Origin: Proteles cristata cristata
Taxonomy: Eukaryota > Chordata > Mammalia > Carnivora > Hyaenidae
Assembly (NCBI GenBank): GCA_017311185.1
Contig: JAESUZ010000771.1
Coordinates: forward strand, 1,868,001-1,932,000
Reading direction: 5' to 3'
DNA length: 64,000 bases
Both the position numbers and the translations under genes were made by a program. Below, piece by piece: positions 12,727-22,652 of the stretch (positions within the stretch are counted from its first letter, which is position 1; every line of letters starts with the position of its first letter). Below the pieces are notes generated by a model. That model saw only the letters and a program-made list of their open reading frames with translations. It was not told the origin of the DNA and ran no database searches.

Positions 12727-12955
12727 GGGGCGCCTGGGTGGCTTAGTCGGTTAAGCGTCCGACTTTCGCTTGGGTCATAATCTCGCGATTCGTGGGTTCA
12801 AGCCCCGCGTCGGGCTCTGTGCTGACTGACAGCTCAGAGCCTGGAGCCTGTTTCAGCCTGTGACTCCCTCTCTCTCTGACCCTCCCCTGCTCACGTTGTC
12901 TCTCTCTCTCTCCTAAAAATAAATACAACATTAAAAAAAAAAATTAAAAAAAAAA
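12727..12955 (+). repeat. can-SINE, young
   Basis: The head ggggcgcctgggtggcttag is near consensus. It is followed by ctcgcgattcgtgggttcaa, the CT-rich body, ctcctaaaaataaata and a long A tail. It inserted at the A-rich end of the L1. Confidence 0.94.
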
Positions 12956-13067
12956 TGAATCATAGGTTCAGGGACCAGAGTATTGGGGAAATTGAGGGAT
13001 ATTTTGTTCTAGCCTGAGGAAAATCTGTGATGGGCTCACATCTGAGGGCTATATCCAACTACATACC

Positions 13068-13545
13068 CGTGATGGGCTGACTAATGGCTCCAAAGATATT
13101 CAGGTCCTAATCCCTGGAACCTGTGAGTTCTCGATTACCCATTGTAATCTCGAAAGGCAAAAGGGATTTTGCAGATGTGATTAAGTTAAGGGAGGGTCTT
13201 GAAATGGGAAGGTTATTCTGGATTATCCAGATAGGTAGGCCCTCCATTTAATCACAAGTGCCCTTGTAAGTAGAAGATAGCAGGTGATTTGACAGTGATA
13301 AGAGATGAGGATGTGGACGCAAGGGGTGGAGGAAGGGGTCACGAGCCACAGAACAGAAGCAAGGAAGTGGACTCTCCCCTAGAGCCTCCAAAAGGAATGC
13401 AGACCTGGTGACCCCCTGACTTTAGCCCAGTAAAACTGATGGCAGACTTCTGGCCTCCAGAGCAGTAAGGAGGTACATTTGTGCTGCTTCAGGTCACCAG
13501 TTTGTGCTAATTTGTGACAGTGCCATAGGAAATGAATATAATACC
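13068..13545 (+). repeat. Probable MaLR/MLT1-like solitary LTR remnant
   Basis: The sequence runs from tgatgggctgactaatggct through ggcaaaagggattttgcaga, ctctcccctagagcctccaa and ttctggcctccagagcagtaag to gccataggaaatgaatata. I recognise these as blocks of an old mammalian interspersed LTR-type repeat. There is no internal coding region. The family name is uncertain; only the fact that it is an old dispersed repeat is firm. Confidence 0.55.
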
Positions 13546-13808
13546 CGACCTCAAGCAGAATTGGTATGTACTTTCTAAATTTTGAATTAGTGACAAATAC
13601 ATAAAAGCTTGTAAATTTCACATTATAATCTGGACTTATGTTTTTTTTTTAATGGGAATATTAGGCAGCGTAGATCTTCCCCATCAACATAATAATAATT
13701 GCCTGGAACCAAGTCATGCTCCATCAGCTTCGTGGTCTTCCTGTGGCCTGTTTATTTTTTATGTATGCCTGCCTCCTATAGGCATATAGGAGTTTGTGTC
13801 TCCTACTT

Positions 13809-13840
13809 CACTTTATTTACTTATTTATTTTAGAGACAGA

Positions 13841-13903
<63 letters not shown>

Positions 13904-14059
13904 CAGGGGAAAAGGGCAGAGGGAGAGAGAGAATATTAAGTAGGCTCCATGCTCAGTGCAGAGTGTGGTATAAGGCTCCCTCTCACAACTGTGAGATCAT
14001 GGCCTGTGCCCAAATCAAGAGTCAGAGGCTTAACCCACTGAGCCACCCAGCCGCCTCGC
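13809..14059 (-). repeat. can-SINE with expanded (GT)n(GA)n tract
   Basis: The tail complement is followed by a GT then GA dinucleotide expansion at 13843-13903, then the usual body complement and the head complement ctgagccacccagccgcc. Flanks gtctcctactt are identical at 13798-13808 and 14060-14070. Confidence 0.9.
13843..13903. repeat. (GT)n(GA)n compound microsatellite
   Basis: About 19 GT units are followed by about 12 GA units. It grew inside the tail/body region of an antisense can-SINE, so it should be polymorphic. Confidence 0.95.
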
Positions 14060-14084
14060 GTCTCCTACTTTAGAATGGTTACTG

Positions 14085-14311
14085 GGGAGCCTGGGTGGCT
14101 GTCAGTTAAGTGTCTGACTGGCTGAGGTCATGATCTCGCGGTTTATGAGTTTGAGTCCCACCTGGGGCTCTGTGCTAAGATCTGTGTGACAGCTCATAGC
14201 TCGGAGCCTACTTCAGATTCTCTGTTTTCTTCTCTGTCTGCCTCTGCCACACTCGCACTGTCTCTCTCTCCCTCTCTCAAAAATAAAAATAAGCATTAAA
14301 AAGTTAATACA
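14085..14311 (+). repeat. can-SINE with a 13-base target-site duplication
   Basis: The head gggagcctgggtggctg has lost a few bases. The body and A-rich tail are complete. Flanks agaatggttactg are identical at 14072-14084 and 14312-14324. Confidence 0.92.
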
Positions 14312-14324
14312 GAATGGTTACTGT

Positions 14325-15783
14325 AGCTTTCTGCATCTGAAGACGTGGCCCTGAATGTGGCATCTTCCTCACTAGCATGGATTATAACTATCTTCTTTTT
14401 GAGAAGGTCAAGGAGGAAAGAGGGGTCACTTATAAAGCTGTCTAATTGGTTCATCGTGTGTCAGGTAAGGCATCTGCTGAGCAAAAAGCTCTTGCTTGTG
14501 CTATCAGAGGGATTCAGTTTGTCTCTCAAGCTCCTGGCCTTTCTAGGATATTTGGGGGCAGGGAGTCTCTCACATTCACACTTTGCTTGTTTTTTCCACT
14601 TTACCATGTTCTGATCCATTACCTCCTGGGGTTCCAGGACCACTACCTTCTCTTGAAAGGTGCTGTTAGCATCTTGGAGGCCTCAGAAAGGAGGCAGGAG
14701 GGGGCCTTTGGGAAAGTCATCCTTGAGTGTGAGATGTGAACACAGACTGCGCCGTGATTTGCTTCAGCACAGGTGAAAGGTCGGCATACTTCACTGAAAT
14801 CTTGGGGTGAGCTACGAGGCACAAAAAAGAAATCTTCAAAGTAAGTATCAGAAAATGCTCCAGCTCTAGTATTCAAGGTCAAGTATACCTCAGCTCCTTT
14901 CTGGGCACTCCCTCTCTCCTATCCCTCAACTCTCTTCACCCTCAAGCCTGGGCTCCCACAGATGCCAAGGTTGGTCTTTCCACACTCTGACCTGTCCCTT
15001 TGTGGAAGGGCTCACAGCTTTCCAGACACTCACTCACTTGCCACTCCCTGCCCCCTGCTGCTACTGGAGGACACCACTGCTCTGGCCAGTGCACCTCCCA
15101 GTGTCTGGATTCTTCCATCTGGATGGTAGCCTGTGCACAGCCTCATGAAAGAGCTTCACGAAAGCGTTTGAGCACTGCCCGTGGACGCCTCTCAGTGGTC
15201 TCCATTCTCAACAGGAAATTGGCCTCAGGTCCTTTTGGCTACCTTCCTGGCTCTCCTCCCAATTTCCTGCGGGTAATGGCTTTGACCAGGGTATACTCAC
15301 CCCCTTGCCCAAAACAGGACTGCAGAGACTGCCCGGTCTGCCTATTATTTATTAAAAAGAAATATTTTCCTCACCCATAAATAGGTTTGCATTGCCCTTA
15401 GTAGAAAATTCCAGATCTTTAAAGTGGCCCACAGATCCTGGATGGGTAGCTTCTGCCTTTGCCTCTTGCCATTCCACTCAGTGCTCAGGCCACACCAGCC
15501 TTAATACTCATGACGGCATAAATCTCCCAGCTATTTCCTGTCTTGGGCCTTTGTACAAACGCTTTCCTCTTTATGCAAACTGTTCTGGGCTTCTTTTCTG
15601 CTCCTCACCTTTCTCTGGTCTTGCCTAATGTAATTTCCTCAGGGAAACCTTCCCTGACCTCTCAGCTGGAAGGAAGTTCTCCCATCTATATCCCCTGTAG
15701 AACTATATCCCCTGTAGAACTATAATACAGACAGCCGTAATCCTTCGCTCTCCCTCACAGCACTTACTGTCACTTGCATTTTT
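14325..15783. other. Intergenic, no gene recognised
   Basis: Unique-looking sequence. Several open frames of 60-126 codons overlap on both strands. None has recognisable protein-family motifs or paired splice sites. A direct repeat of ctatatcccctgtagaa occurs near 15688-15722. Confidence 0.45.
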
Positions 15784-15795
15784 GTATTTTTGGGT

Positions 15796-16017
15796 TTTTT
15801 TTTTTTAATATTTTTATTTATTTCTAGAAGAGAGAGAGAGAGACAGTGTGAGCAGGGGAGGGTCAGGGAGAGGGAGACACAGACTCTGAAACAGGCTCCA
15901 GGCTCTGAGCTGGCAGTCAGCACAGAGCCCGACGCGGGGCTCGAACCCACGAACCGCGAGATCATGGCCTAAGCGAAAGTCGGACACTTAACCGACTAAG
16001 CCACCCAGGCGCCCCAC
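15796..16017 (-). repeat. can-SINE, young, with target-site duplication
   Basis: T-run, then ctagaagagagagagagacagtgtgagcagg, then the near-consensus tail-to-head complement ending in ccacccaggcgcccc. Flanks gtatttttggg are found at 15784-15794 and 16018-16028. Confidence 0.94.
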
Positions 16018-16569
16018 GTATTTTTGGGGTTTTGTGTTTACTGTCTCCCTCACGAGTTTCTCTCCTCATGGGAGGAGCTTCTGAGAGGCTGTGTCTGTCT
16101 GTCCCACATTTGTTGAATCAATAAATGAATGAAAGGGAACCATTTACAAAGACACTCTCAACCCCACCATCCCCAACAATTTAAAATATGCAGAGCTTCT
16201 CACCGTTTTGAATCTTTGTATTTAAAATAAGATACTGGATGTACCTTTATAATTTGCCTAATCAAAAGGCCCAAGGCTTAAGTGTTTCTCTCAAAATAAA
16301 TGTGAAGTCAACAAAGCTGATGTCTAGGAACGCAAATTCTCATGCATGGAGACCATAGCTGCTTCCGGATGGGAAGGTCCGAATCCTCTGGGTTGCTGAG
16401 GCGATGGTCTCTGCGGAGGAAAGCTTTCCTCATCATGGCCCAGCATGGGGAGGCTGGCTCTGAGAGGGGGGAAGCCAAGCCCCAAGCTCCCCTTTCCTCA
16501 GCAGCCCACACAGCTCCTGGCCCTCTCTGACTGCTATGACCTCTTCATTCTGTTAATGGAAATTTAGGC

Positions 16570-16911
16570 TCCATCCCAAGTGGTTTGCTGTTTTAAATCC
16601 TCTGGAAATGAACATCCTTCTACAAAGATCTTTGAACACTTGTGTGAAGATTTCCACAGAGTAAACTTGTAGAAATGGAATCGCCAGATTAAAGGGTTGA
16701 CCCATTTAAAATTGTTGATATATCCTGCTGAACTGATCTTCAAAAAGGCTGTGCCAGTTCATATTCGCACCAAGGGTGTCCCTTTGCCCCCCACCTGAAT
16801 ATCACTGCTGTGCTAATTTGCAATTTTAAACTCCTAGTGAGGTTAAGCATTTTTTCATGTTTAATTGCCCTTTGTATTCCCTGTGAACTGTTTATTCAAA
16901 TTCTTTGAGCA
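16570..16911 (-). repeat. Ancient L1 fragment, antisense
   Basis: The run gtagaaatggaatcgccaga, then ctgaactgatcttcaaaaag, then ttttaaactcctagtgaggt parallels the complement of old L1 3' regions. It stops exactly where the U4-like sequence begins. A plausible continuation of the same element resumes near 19210. Confidence 0.6.
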
Positions 16912-16995
16912 AGCTTTGCACAGTGGCAGTATCGTCGCCAATGAGGTTTATCCGAAGCGCGAGTATTGCTAATCGAAAACTTTTCCCAAATACAT
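16912..16995 (+). pseudogene. U4 snRNA pseudogene, 3'-truncated
   Basis: Starting at agctttgcacagtggcagta, the sequence follows the spliceosomal U4 snRNA 5' half almost base for base: the 5' end, the U6-pairing region, the 5' stem-loop (atgaggtttatccgaagcgc) and ctaatcgaaaacttttccca. Similarity ends near 16995. The central/3' stem-loops and the Sm site are absent, and no snRNA-type upstream elements are evident, so it should not make functional U4. It lies in the gap of an antisense L1 remnant, consistent with an L1-mediated retrocopy. A few substitutions relative to the U4 I remember support decay. Confidence 0.88.
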
Positions 16996-17045
16996 TGAGC
17001 AGTTCAGGTAGAGCCCAAATATAAAAAATATACTCCTATATTTTA

Positions 17046-17209
17046 TTCTATGCATGAGTGGGGGAAAGGACCAGAGGGAGAGAGAATCTTAAGCAGGCTC
17101 CATGCTCAGTGTGGAGCTCCATGGGGACTTAATCCCACGACCCTGGGATCATGACCTGAGCTGAAATCAAGAGTTGGATGTTCTACTGACTGAGCCACCC
17201 AGGTGCCCT
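17046..17209 (-). repeat. can-SINE, older type
   Basis: The body complement (aatcttaagcaggctccatgctcagtg) continues to cccacgaccctgggatcatgacctgagctgaaatcaagagt and the head complement gagccacccaggtgccc. Confidence 0.85.
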
Positions 17210-17225
17210 ATTATTATTATTTTTC

Positions 17226-17336
17226 AGTTTGTTGGTTTGTTTATAAGTGATCTCTACACCAAATGTGGGGCTTGAACTCACAACTTGAGATCAAGAGAGT
17301 CGCGTACTCTCCAGACTGAGCCAGTCAGGTAGCCCT
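17226..17336 (-). repeat. Old, short can-SINE
   Basis: A short element with aagtgatctctacaccaaatg, then tggggcttgaactcacaac and the head complement gactgagccagtcaggtagccc. Confidence 0.72.
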
Positions 17337-17965
17337 ATTATTGTTCTTTTTTAAAGATGGAAGTTAAAGTTGTCCTTTCCCTACATATTTGAAATACTGT
17401 CTTTAACATAGATTAAATTCTTATGCAAGTGTAAGACTGTTTCCAGACTCCATTCTCTTCCTGCTGACTATTTGCCTAACTCTGTCTTCACCCCTCATTG
17501 GTTGAATCATTGCAGTGTTGCAACACATACCTGGTACCTAGTAGGCACTCAGCAAATATTTGTTACTTTATATTCTACTCTTTCGAATATACTTGAGAAT
17601 CAGTAATGTCAAGTTACTTTAAAACCCACTGAGATGTGCATTTCCCAAACTCCTTGAGCAACTTTGTTTTAGGTGTATCTTTTATTGATATCATAGTTTT
17701 GCATTTTGAAGTCATATCTGAAAGTATTTTCTTGGAGTTGGCAAGTTTCCACCATTCAGTTATTGTTATACAGATTGATAGATTTGCTCTTGTCATCTTT
17801 TATTTCAGATTGTTTTTAAATATTCCCTTGCTGCTTTCCATCATTTGCTTCCTGGTCTATTGTCTTCACTGTTTTCCCCCACCCCCAGCAATTTGAAAAT
17901 TGTTTAACTTTTAAATATTAATCTTCATCTTTTTACTTTTAAATAAATATCCTACAGCCTGTATT
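17337..17965. other. Intergenic, no gene recognised
   Basis: AT-rich sequence without recognisable exons. The tacctggtacctagtaggcactcagcaaatatttg phrase near 17528-17562 looks like an ancient MIR/L2-type end. Confidence 0.4.
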
Positions 17966-18238
17966 ACTGCAAAGTCACTCCTTAGAAACCAAGAGAGCAA
18001 GCAGACAAAAAAATATAGTAAAGATCTAAAAACACAACTAATATATTTGATGCATTAGATAAAATAGAACTCTACACCCAAGAAAGAATTCATATTCTTT
18101 TTGAGCATAGGAAGAGCATTTGCATTGGCCATAAAAGGAGGTGTAATAAATTTCATGGAATAAATAACACACAGATCATGTCATCTGCCCACAATGCACT
18201 AAAAGTATAAGTTAATAACAAAGATATGGCTTAAAAGC
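17966..18238 (+). repeat. L1 ORF2 fragment, sense
   Basis: The blocks gaattcatattctttttgagcatag, ggccataaaaggaggtgtaa and ataagttaataacaaagatatgg parallel the L1 ORF2 endonuclease/RT linker region. No open frame survives. Confidence 0.6.
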
Positions 18239-18473
18239 ACATGCCTCTTGCAATTTTGCTTGCTCCACTGTCCCCTCAGAACTCTTCCACCTGCCCCTCC
18301 CTCCTGCGTTACTAGATGGCTCTGGGAAACTTGAAACCCTCACTCTACACAGCAGTTCAGGTTCAGTTCTCCTCAAAAACTCAGCTCCCAGACCAACTTT
18401 CTTCATCTGGAACTCCTCCGGTATCCAGCAAAAACAAGTGTCGTCTTCTGATTTACCAGGCAGGATCTGCCTT

Positions 18474-18615
18474 CCTAAGCATCTGACTTGGGCTCAGGTC
18501 ATGATCTCATGGTTCCTGAGTTCAAGCCCTGCATCAGAGGGAGCCCTCTTCAGATCATCTGTCCCCCTCACTCTCTGCCCTTCCCCCTGCTCTCAAAAAT
18601 AAACATTAAAAAAAT
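18474..18615 (+). repeat. can-SINE, 5'-truncated and internally deleted
   Basis: It begins in the tRNA-like region at agcatctgacttgggctcag and lacks the gtgctgacagctcagagcc block. It ends in ctctcaaaaataaacattaaaa. Confidence 0.82.
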
Positions 18616-18630
18616 CATTATGAAGTCACG

Positions 18631-18690
18631 GGTTGAAATATATTAAATGTATTAATATATATATTAAAAATATTAAATATATTTCAATCC
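18631..18690. repeat. AT-rich imperfect palindrome
   Basis: The left arm starts ggttgaaatatattaaatg and the right arm ends taaatatatttcaatcc. The arms are reverse complements with a few mismatches, so the 60 bases could fold as a hairpin or cruciform. Confidence 0.8.
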
Positions 18691-19009
18691 ATTGGTTATT
18701 ATCCTTGGCCATGCTCTATCTGTTGCATCTTTGGCTGGTGGAAGCCTCTCAAGTTGGCTTCTGAGTCCTTTCTGACAATCCTAGTTAAGTCTTTGATGGC
18801 TTTCTTCCAAAATGGAATCTGGGAAGCAGGCAAGAGGCAGACGCCCTCTGTAGCCTGCAGGTTGGGTGAGAGCACCTCTGCTTAGGTCCATCTTTGAAGA
18901 GGAAACACTGTACCTTCTAGGTTTCTAGTTGGGGCCAGAGGGGTTCAGCAAGAGAGAGACTACAGAAGAGGGAGCCGCTGGAGGTGGGGAAATTGATGAG
19001 TACAACTTT

Positions 19010-19207
19010 TTGTTTTTAAGTCTATCTTGAGCTAGAGAGAACCAGTGGGGGAGGGGCAGAGAGAGAGAAAGACACAGAATCTGAAGCAGGCTGCAGGCTC
19101 TGAGCAGTCAGCACAGAGTCCAATGCAGGGCTTGAACCCAAGGACTGCGAGATCGTGACCTGTGCCAAAGTTGGGCACTCAACTGACTAAGCCATCCAGG
19201 CACTTCT
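19010..19207 (-). repeat. can-SINE
   Basis: The body complement ggggaggggcagagagagaaagacacagaa is followed by the caggctgcaggctctgagc block, the cttgaacccaaggactgcgag block and the head complement aagccatccaggcactt. Confidence 0.88.
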
Positions 19208-19209
19208 CA

Positions 19210-20105
19210 TTTGCTCCTTTTAGAGTTGGCTTATCTTTCTATTAATGAATTATAAGAGTTCTTTATATATTCTGGATACCAGTCTCTTATCAGATATGTG
19301 ATTTACAAATATTTTCTCCCATCCTGCAAGTTGTCTTTTCACTTTCTTAACGGTGTTCTTTGAAGCACAAAAGCTTTCAGCTTTGATGAAGTCTAGTTTA
19401 TCTATTTTTTCTTTGGTTGCTTATGCTTTTGTTGTTCTAGCTAAGAAAGCTTTGTCCAACCTAAGGTCATGAAGATTTACTCCCTTTTCTTCTGAGAGTT
19501 TTATTGTTTTAGTGCTTCCTTTTAGCTTTATAATCTATTTTGAGTTAATTTTTGTGTATGGTATAAGGAAGGGGTACAGTTAATTCTTTTGCACGTGAAT
19601 GTCTAGCTGTCCCAACACATTTTTTGAAAAGGTTCACTGAATGGTCTTGGCACCTCTGTTGAAAAATCAATTGGCCATAAATATATGGGTTTCTTTCCAG
19701 ACTCTCAATTCTTCCACTGATCTATATGTCCATCCTTATGCCAGTACCATACTGTCCTAATTTGTAGTTAAGTTTTGAAATTGAGAAGTAGGAGTCCCCT
19801 AACTTTGTCCTTTTTCAAGATTTATTTGGCTCTTCTGGGTCCCCTCACATTTCCATAAGATTTTTAAGACTGGCTTGTCAATTTCTGCAAAAACAGCAGC
19901 TGAGATTTTGTTGGAGAACATTTTGAATCTGCAGGTCAATTTGAGGAGTATTGCCGTCTTAACAATATTGTCTTCTATCCAAGAACATGGAACATTTTTC
20001 CATTTATTTAGGTCTTTGTTAATTTCTTTCAGTGATCTTTTGTAGTTTCCAGTGTACAAGTTTTGCACTTCATTAAATTCATTTCTTAGCATTTTATTTA
20101 TTTAT
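19210..20105 (-). repeat. L1 fragment, antisense, ORF2 end and beyond
   Basis: On the minus strand 20092-19799 is open for 97 codons and encodes the L1 ORF2 region around KEINKDLNKWKNVPCSWIED, a strongly characteristic L1 peptide block. The rest (for example ctttatatattctggatacc and cactgatctatatgtccatc) fits the complement of L1 sequence. It is broken and interrupted by later SINEs. Confidence 0.85.
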
Positions 20106-20114
20106 TTATTTATT

Positions 20115-20336
20115 TTAAAATTTTTTTTCTTTTAATGTTTCATTTATTTCTAGGAGAGAGAGGGACAGCGTGAGCAGGGGAGGGTCAGAGAGAGAGGGAG
20201 TCACAGACTGAAACAGGCTCCAGGCTCTGAGCTGGCAGTCAGCACAGAGCCTGACACGGGGCTCGATCCCACGAACCGTGAGATCATGACCTAAGCGAAA
20301 GTCGGACGCTTAACCGACTAAGCCACCCAGGCGCCC
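20115..20336 (-). repeat. can-SINE, young
   Basis: Tail complement ttttaatgtttcatttatttctaggagagagag through to ccacccaggcgcccc, near consensus. It is inserted in the antisense L1. Confidence 0.93.
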
Positions 20337-20387
20337 CTATTTTTAAAGGCTTTTCTAAATGACATTGACCATAGCAACTTCTTAAAC

Positions 20388-20598
20388 ATTTTTTTAATGT
20401 TTATTCATTTTTGAGAGAGAGAGAAATAGAGTGGGAACAGGGGAGGGTCAGAGAGAACGGGAGACACAGAATCCAAAGCAGGCTCCAGGGTCTGAGTTGT
20501 CAGGACAGAGCCTGATGTAGAACTCAAACCCATGAACCGCAAGATTATGACCTGAGCCGAAGTCAGGTGCTCGACTGACTAAGCCACCCAGGCAACCC
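20388..20598 (-). repeat. can-SINE
   Basis: Tail complement tttttttaatgtttattcatttttgagag, GA-rich body complement, head complement aagccacccaggcaaccc. Confidence 0.9.
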
Positions 20599-20642
20599 AA
20601 TATTTTATTTTTTGATGCTTTTACAAATGGAATTGTTTTCTT

Positions 20643-20850
20643 TCTTTTTTAACGTTTTTATATTTTTGAGAGACAGAGACAGAACACTAATGGGGTGGAC
20701 AGAGAGAGAGGGAGACACAGAATCTGAAGTAGGCTCCAAGCTCTGAGCTGGCAGCACAGGGATGGATGCGGGGCTCGAACCTATGAACCCCGAGATCATG
20801 ACCTGAGCCGAAGTCAGGCACTTAACCAACTGAGCCACCCAGGCACCCAT
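20643..20850 (-). repeat. can-SINE, first at a re-used target site
   Basis: The element runs from ttttttaacgtttttatatt to gagccacccaggcaccca. It is flanked by near-identical copies of aatgg(a/g)attgttttctt at about 20626-20642 and 20852-20868. A third copy follows the next SINE. Confidence 0.9.
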
Positions 20851-20874
20851 TAATGGGATTGTTTTCTTTTTTTA

Positions 20875-21105
20875 TTTATTTATTTTTAAAAAAATTTTTT
20901 TAATGTTTTATTTATCTCTAGGAGAGAGAGAGACAGCGTGAGTAGGGGAGGGTCAGAGAGAGAGGGAGTCACAGACGGGAACAGGCTCCAGGCTCTGAGC
21001 TGGCAGTCAGCACAGAGCCGGACGCGGGGCTTGAACCCACGAACCGCGGGATCATGACCTAAGCAAAAGTCGGACGCTTAACCGACTAAGCCACCCAGGC
21101 GCCCC
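20875..21105 (-). repeat. can-SINE, second at a re-used target site
   Basis: The near-consensus antisense element ends in ccacccaggcgcccc. It is followed at 21106-21122 by aatgggattgttttctt, which also precedes it. Confidence 0.92.
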
Positions 21106-21480
21106 AATGGGATTGTTTTCTTAATTTTATTTTCAATTGTTTATTACTAGTGTGCAGAAATACAATTGATTTTAGTATTTTGATCCTGTATTCTGTAACC
21201 TTGCTGAACCCATTTATTAGTTCTAATAGTTTCTTAGTGGATTCCTTAGGATTTTCTATTTATAAGATCACGTAATCTGCAAATGGAGATCATTTTATCC
21301 TTCCTTTCCAATGTGGACAGATTTTATTTATTTTTCGTGCCTAATTGCCCTAGCTTGAACCTCCAGTACAATGTTGAATAGAAGTGGAGAGCGGACATCC
21401 TTGTCTTACTCCAAATTTTAGGGAGTATATCATGATTTTAAATGGCTATTGTTTGTAATGATGCTAATTTTTCTCATGAC
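21106..21480 (-). repeat. L1 fragment, antisense, RT region
   Basis: Blocks such as tctgcaaatggagatcattttatcc and ccagtacaatgttgaatagaagtgg then catccttgtctt are the complement of the L1 reverse-transcriptase region. It continues the antisense L1 broken up by the SINEs above. Confidence 0.8.
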
Positions 21481-21559
21481 AGTTTCTGTCAGTATTCCAA
21501 AAAGAATTAGAGCTTACGTGGATGAATACACAGGTGAGAATAGCAATAAAATCTTTGAA

Positions 21560-22260
21560 AAAAGAAACGAATGAAGATTTGCTCTTCTGTTGTAATAATG
21601 CATTAAAAAGGCTATAATAATCAAAACAGAATGGCACCGGCAGCAAGATACAAACCTCAGTGGAATAGAAAACAAAGTTCAGACTCTGTCTACAGTATAT
21701 ATAAGAATGTATATGAGAAAACCAATGGCAAAGGGATAGTGTTTTGCAATAAGTACTGGGAAGTATGGACTGCTGTTGGGGGAGAGGGAGTTAGATTTCC
21801 AAACCTTTCATTAAAATAGTATATAGAAGAATCTAAAGATAATGAAAGAAAAAGCCAAACAACTTAAAAGCTGAAAAAAAATATGAGTGGATATGAATGT
21901 GGAAGAACTTAACCTTGAGACAATGGAAGAAACTCAAGGATTTGACAATATAACCTCTTTGGTCAAACTCATTTGCAAAATCTATGAAAGACAAAGTGTT
22001 ATTCTTAATATAGAAAGTGTTACATAAATTAATAAGAAATTAAGACTTCAAAGAAAAATGAGGATAGAAAATTAAAAGAAAAGAAATTAAGACTTCAAAG
22101 AAAAATGAGCATAGAAAATAGGCAACTCAGAGAACAGACAACTCAGTAAAAGAGGAAATATAAATGACTAATAACTGAAAAATAAAGTTCAATCTCATTG
22201 GCAATCGAAGAAATGCAAACGAAACAAGGAAATACAAACATTTGCTTTCAGCAAAGATTT
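21560..22260 (+). repeat. L1 fragment, sense, ORF2 region
   Basis: Blocks such as ataatcaaaacagaatggcacc, agtggaatagaaaacaaagt and tggcaatcgaagaaatgcaa are L1 ORF2 3' sequence in sense orientation. It lies head-to-head with the antisense L1 just upstream. It contains a 47-base tandem duplication at 22034-22119. Confidence 0.72.
22034..22119. repeat. 47-base tandem duplication
   Basis: The block aagaaattaagacttcaaag, continued by aaaaatgag(g/c)atagaaaat, begins at 22034 and again at 22081. The two copies differ at only a few positions. Confidence 0.9.
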
Positions 22261-22284
22261 CTAAGATTGATAACACTTATCATT

Positions 22285-22455
22285 GTTTAGTGTGCGTTAA
22301 GATGGCTCTCTTATTAACCCTTTGAGGTGACTTCTATTATTAGGCTCATTTTATAGATGTGGAAACTGAGATTCAGTGGGGTTTAGTAATTTCCCCAAGC
22401 TTACAGTGCTGGTGACTGGTGGCACTAGAATTTGAACCTGGGCTGTGTGACTGAC
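22285..22455 (+). repeat. MIR element
   Basis: Core-like ttaaccctttgaggtgactt, attttatagatgtggaaactgag and gaatttgaacctgggctgtg follow the MIR consensus order. Confidence 0.75.
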
Positions 22456-22628
22456 TCTATTATGGTGAGGGGCCTAGAAAACAAATGTGGGAAAGCGGAG
22501 GTGAAAACCAGGGGGAATGCAGCCTGAAGAGCCAGACAAAGAGATTTGAAGTTCCTATGTGGAGGGGTGAATGGGCTTTTATGGTATTGCAGAGAGAAGC
22601 AAAGAGTGGAAATTACACAAAGGACCAC

Positions 22629-22652
22629 TTTTTTTTTTTTTTTTTTTTTTTA
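22629..22652. repeat. Poly-T tract
   Basis: An uninterrupted run of about 24 T. No adjacent SINE or L1 body was recognised, so it could be an orphan tail. Confidence 0.9.

Noticed and set aside
12727..12800. tRNA-Lys-like sequence with A and B box-like blocks, also in many other SINE heads
   Set aside because: These are heads of tRNA-derived SINEs. They are followed by SINE body and tail and cannot fold as complete tRNAs.
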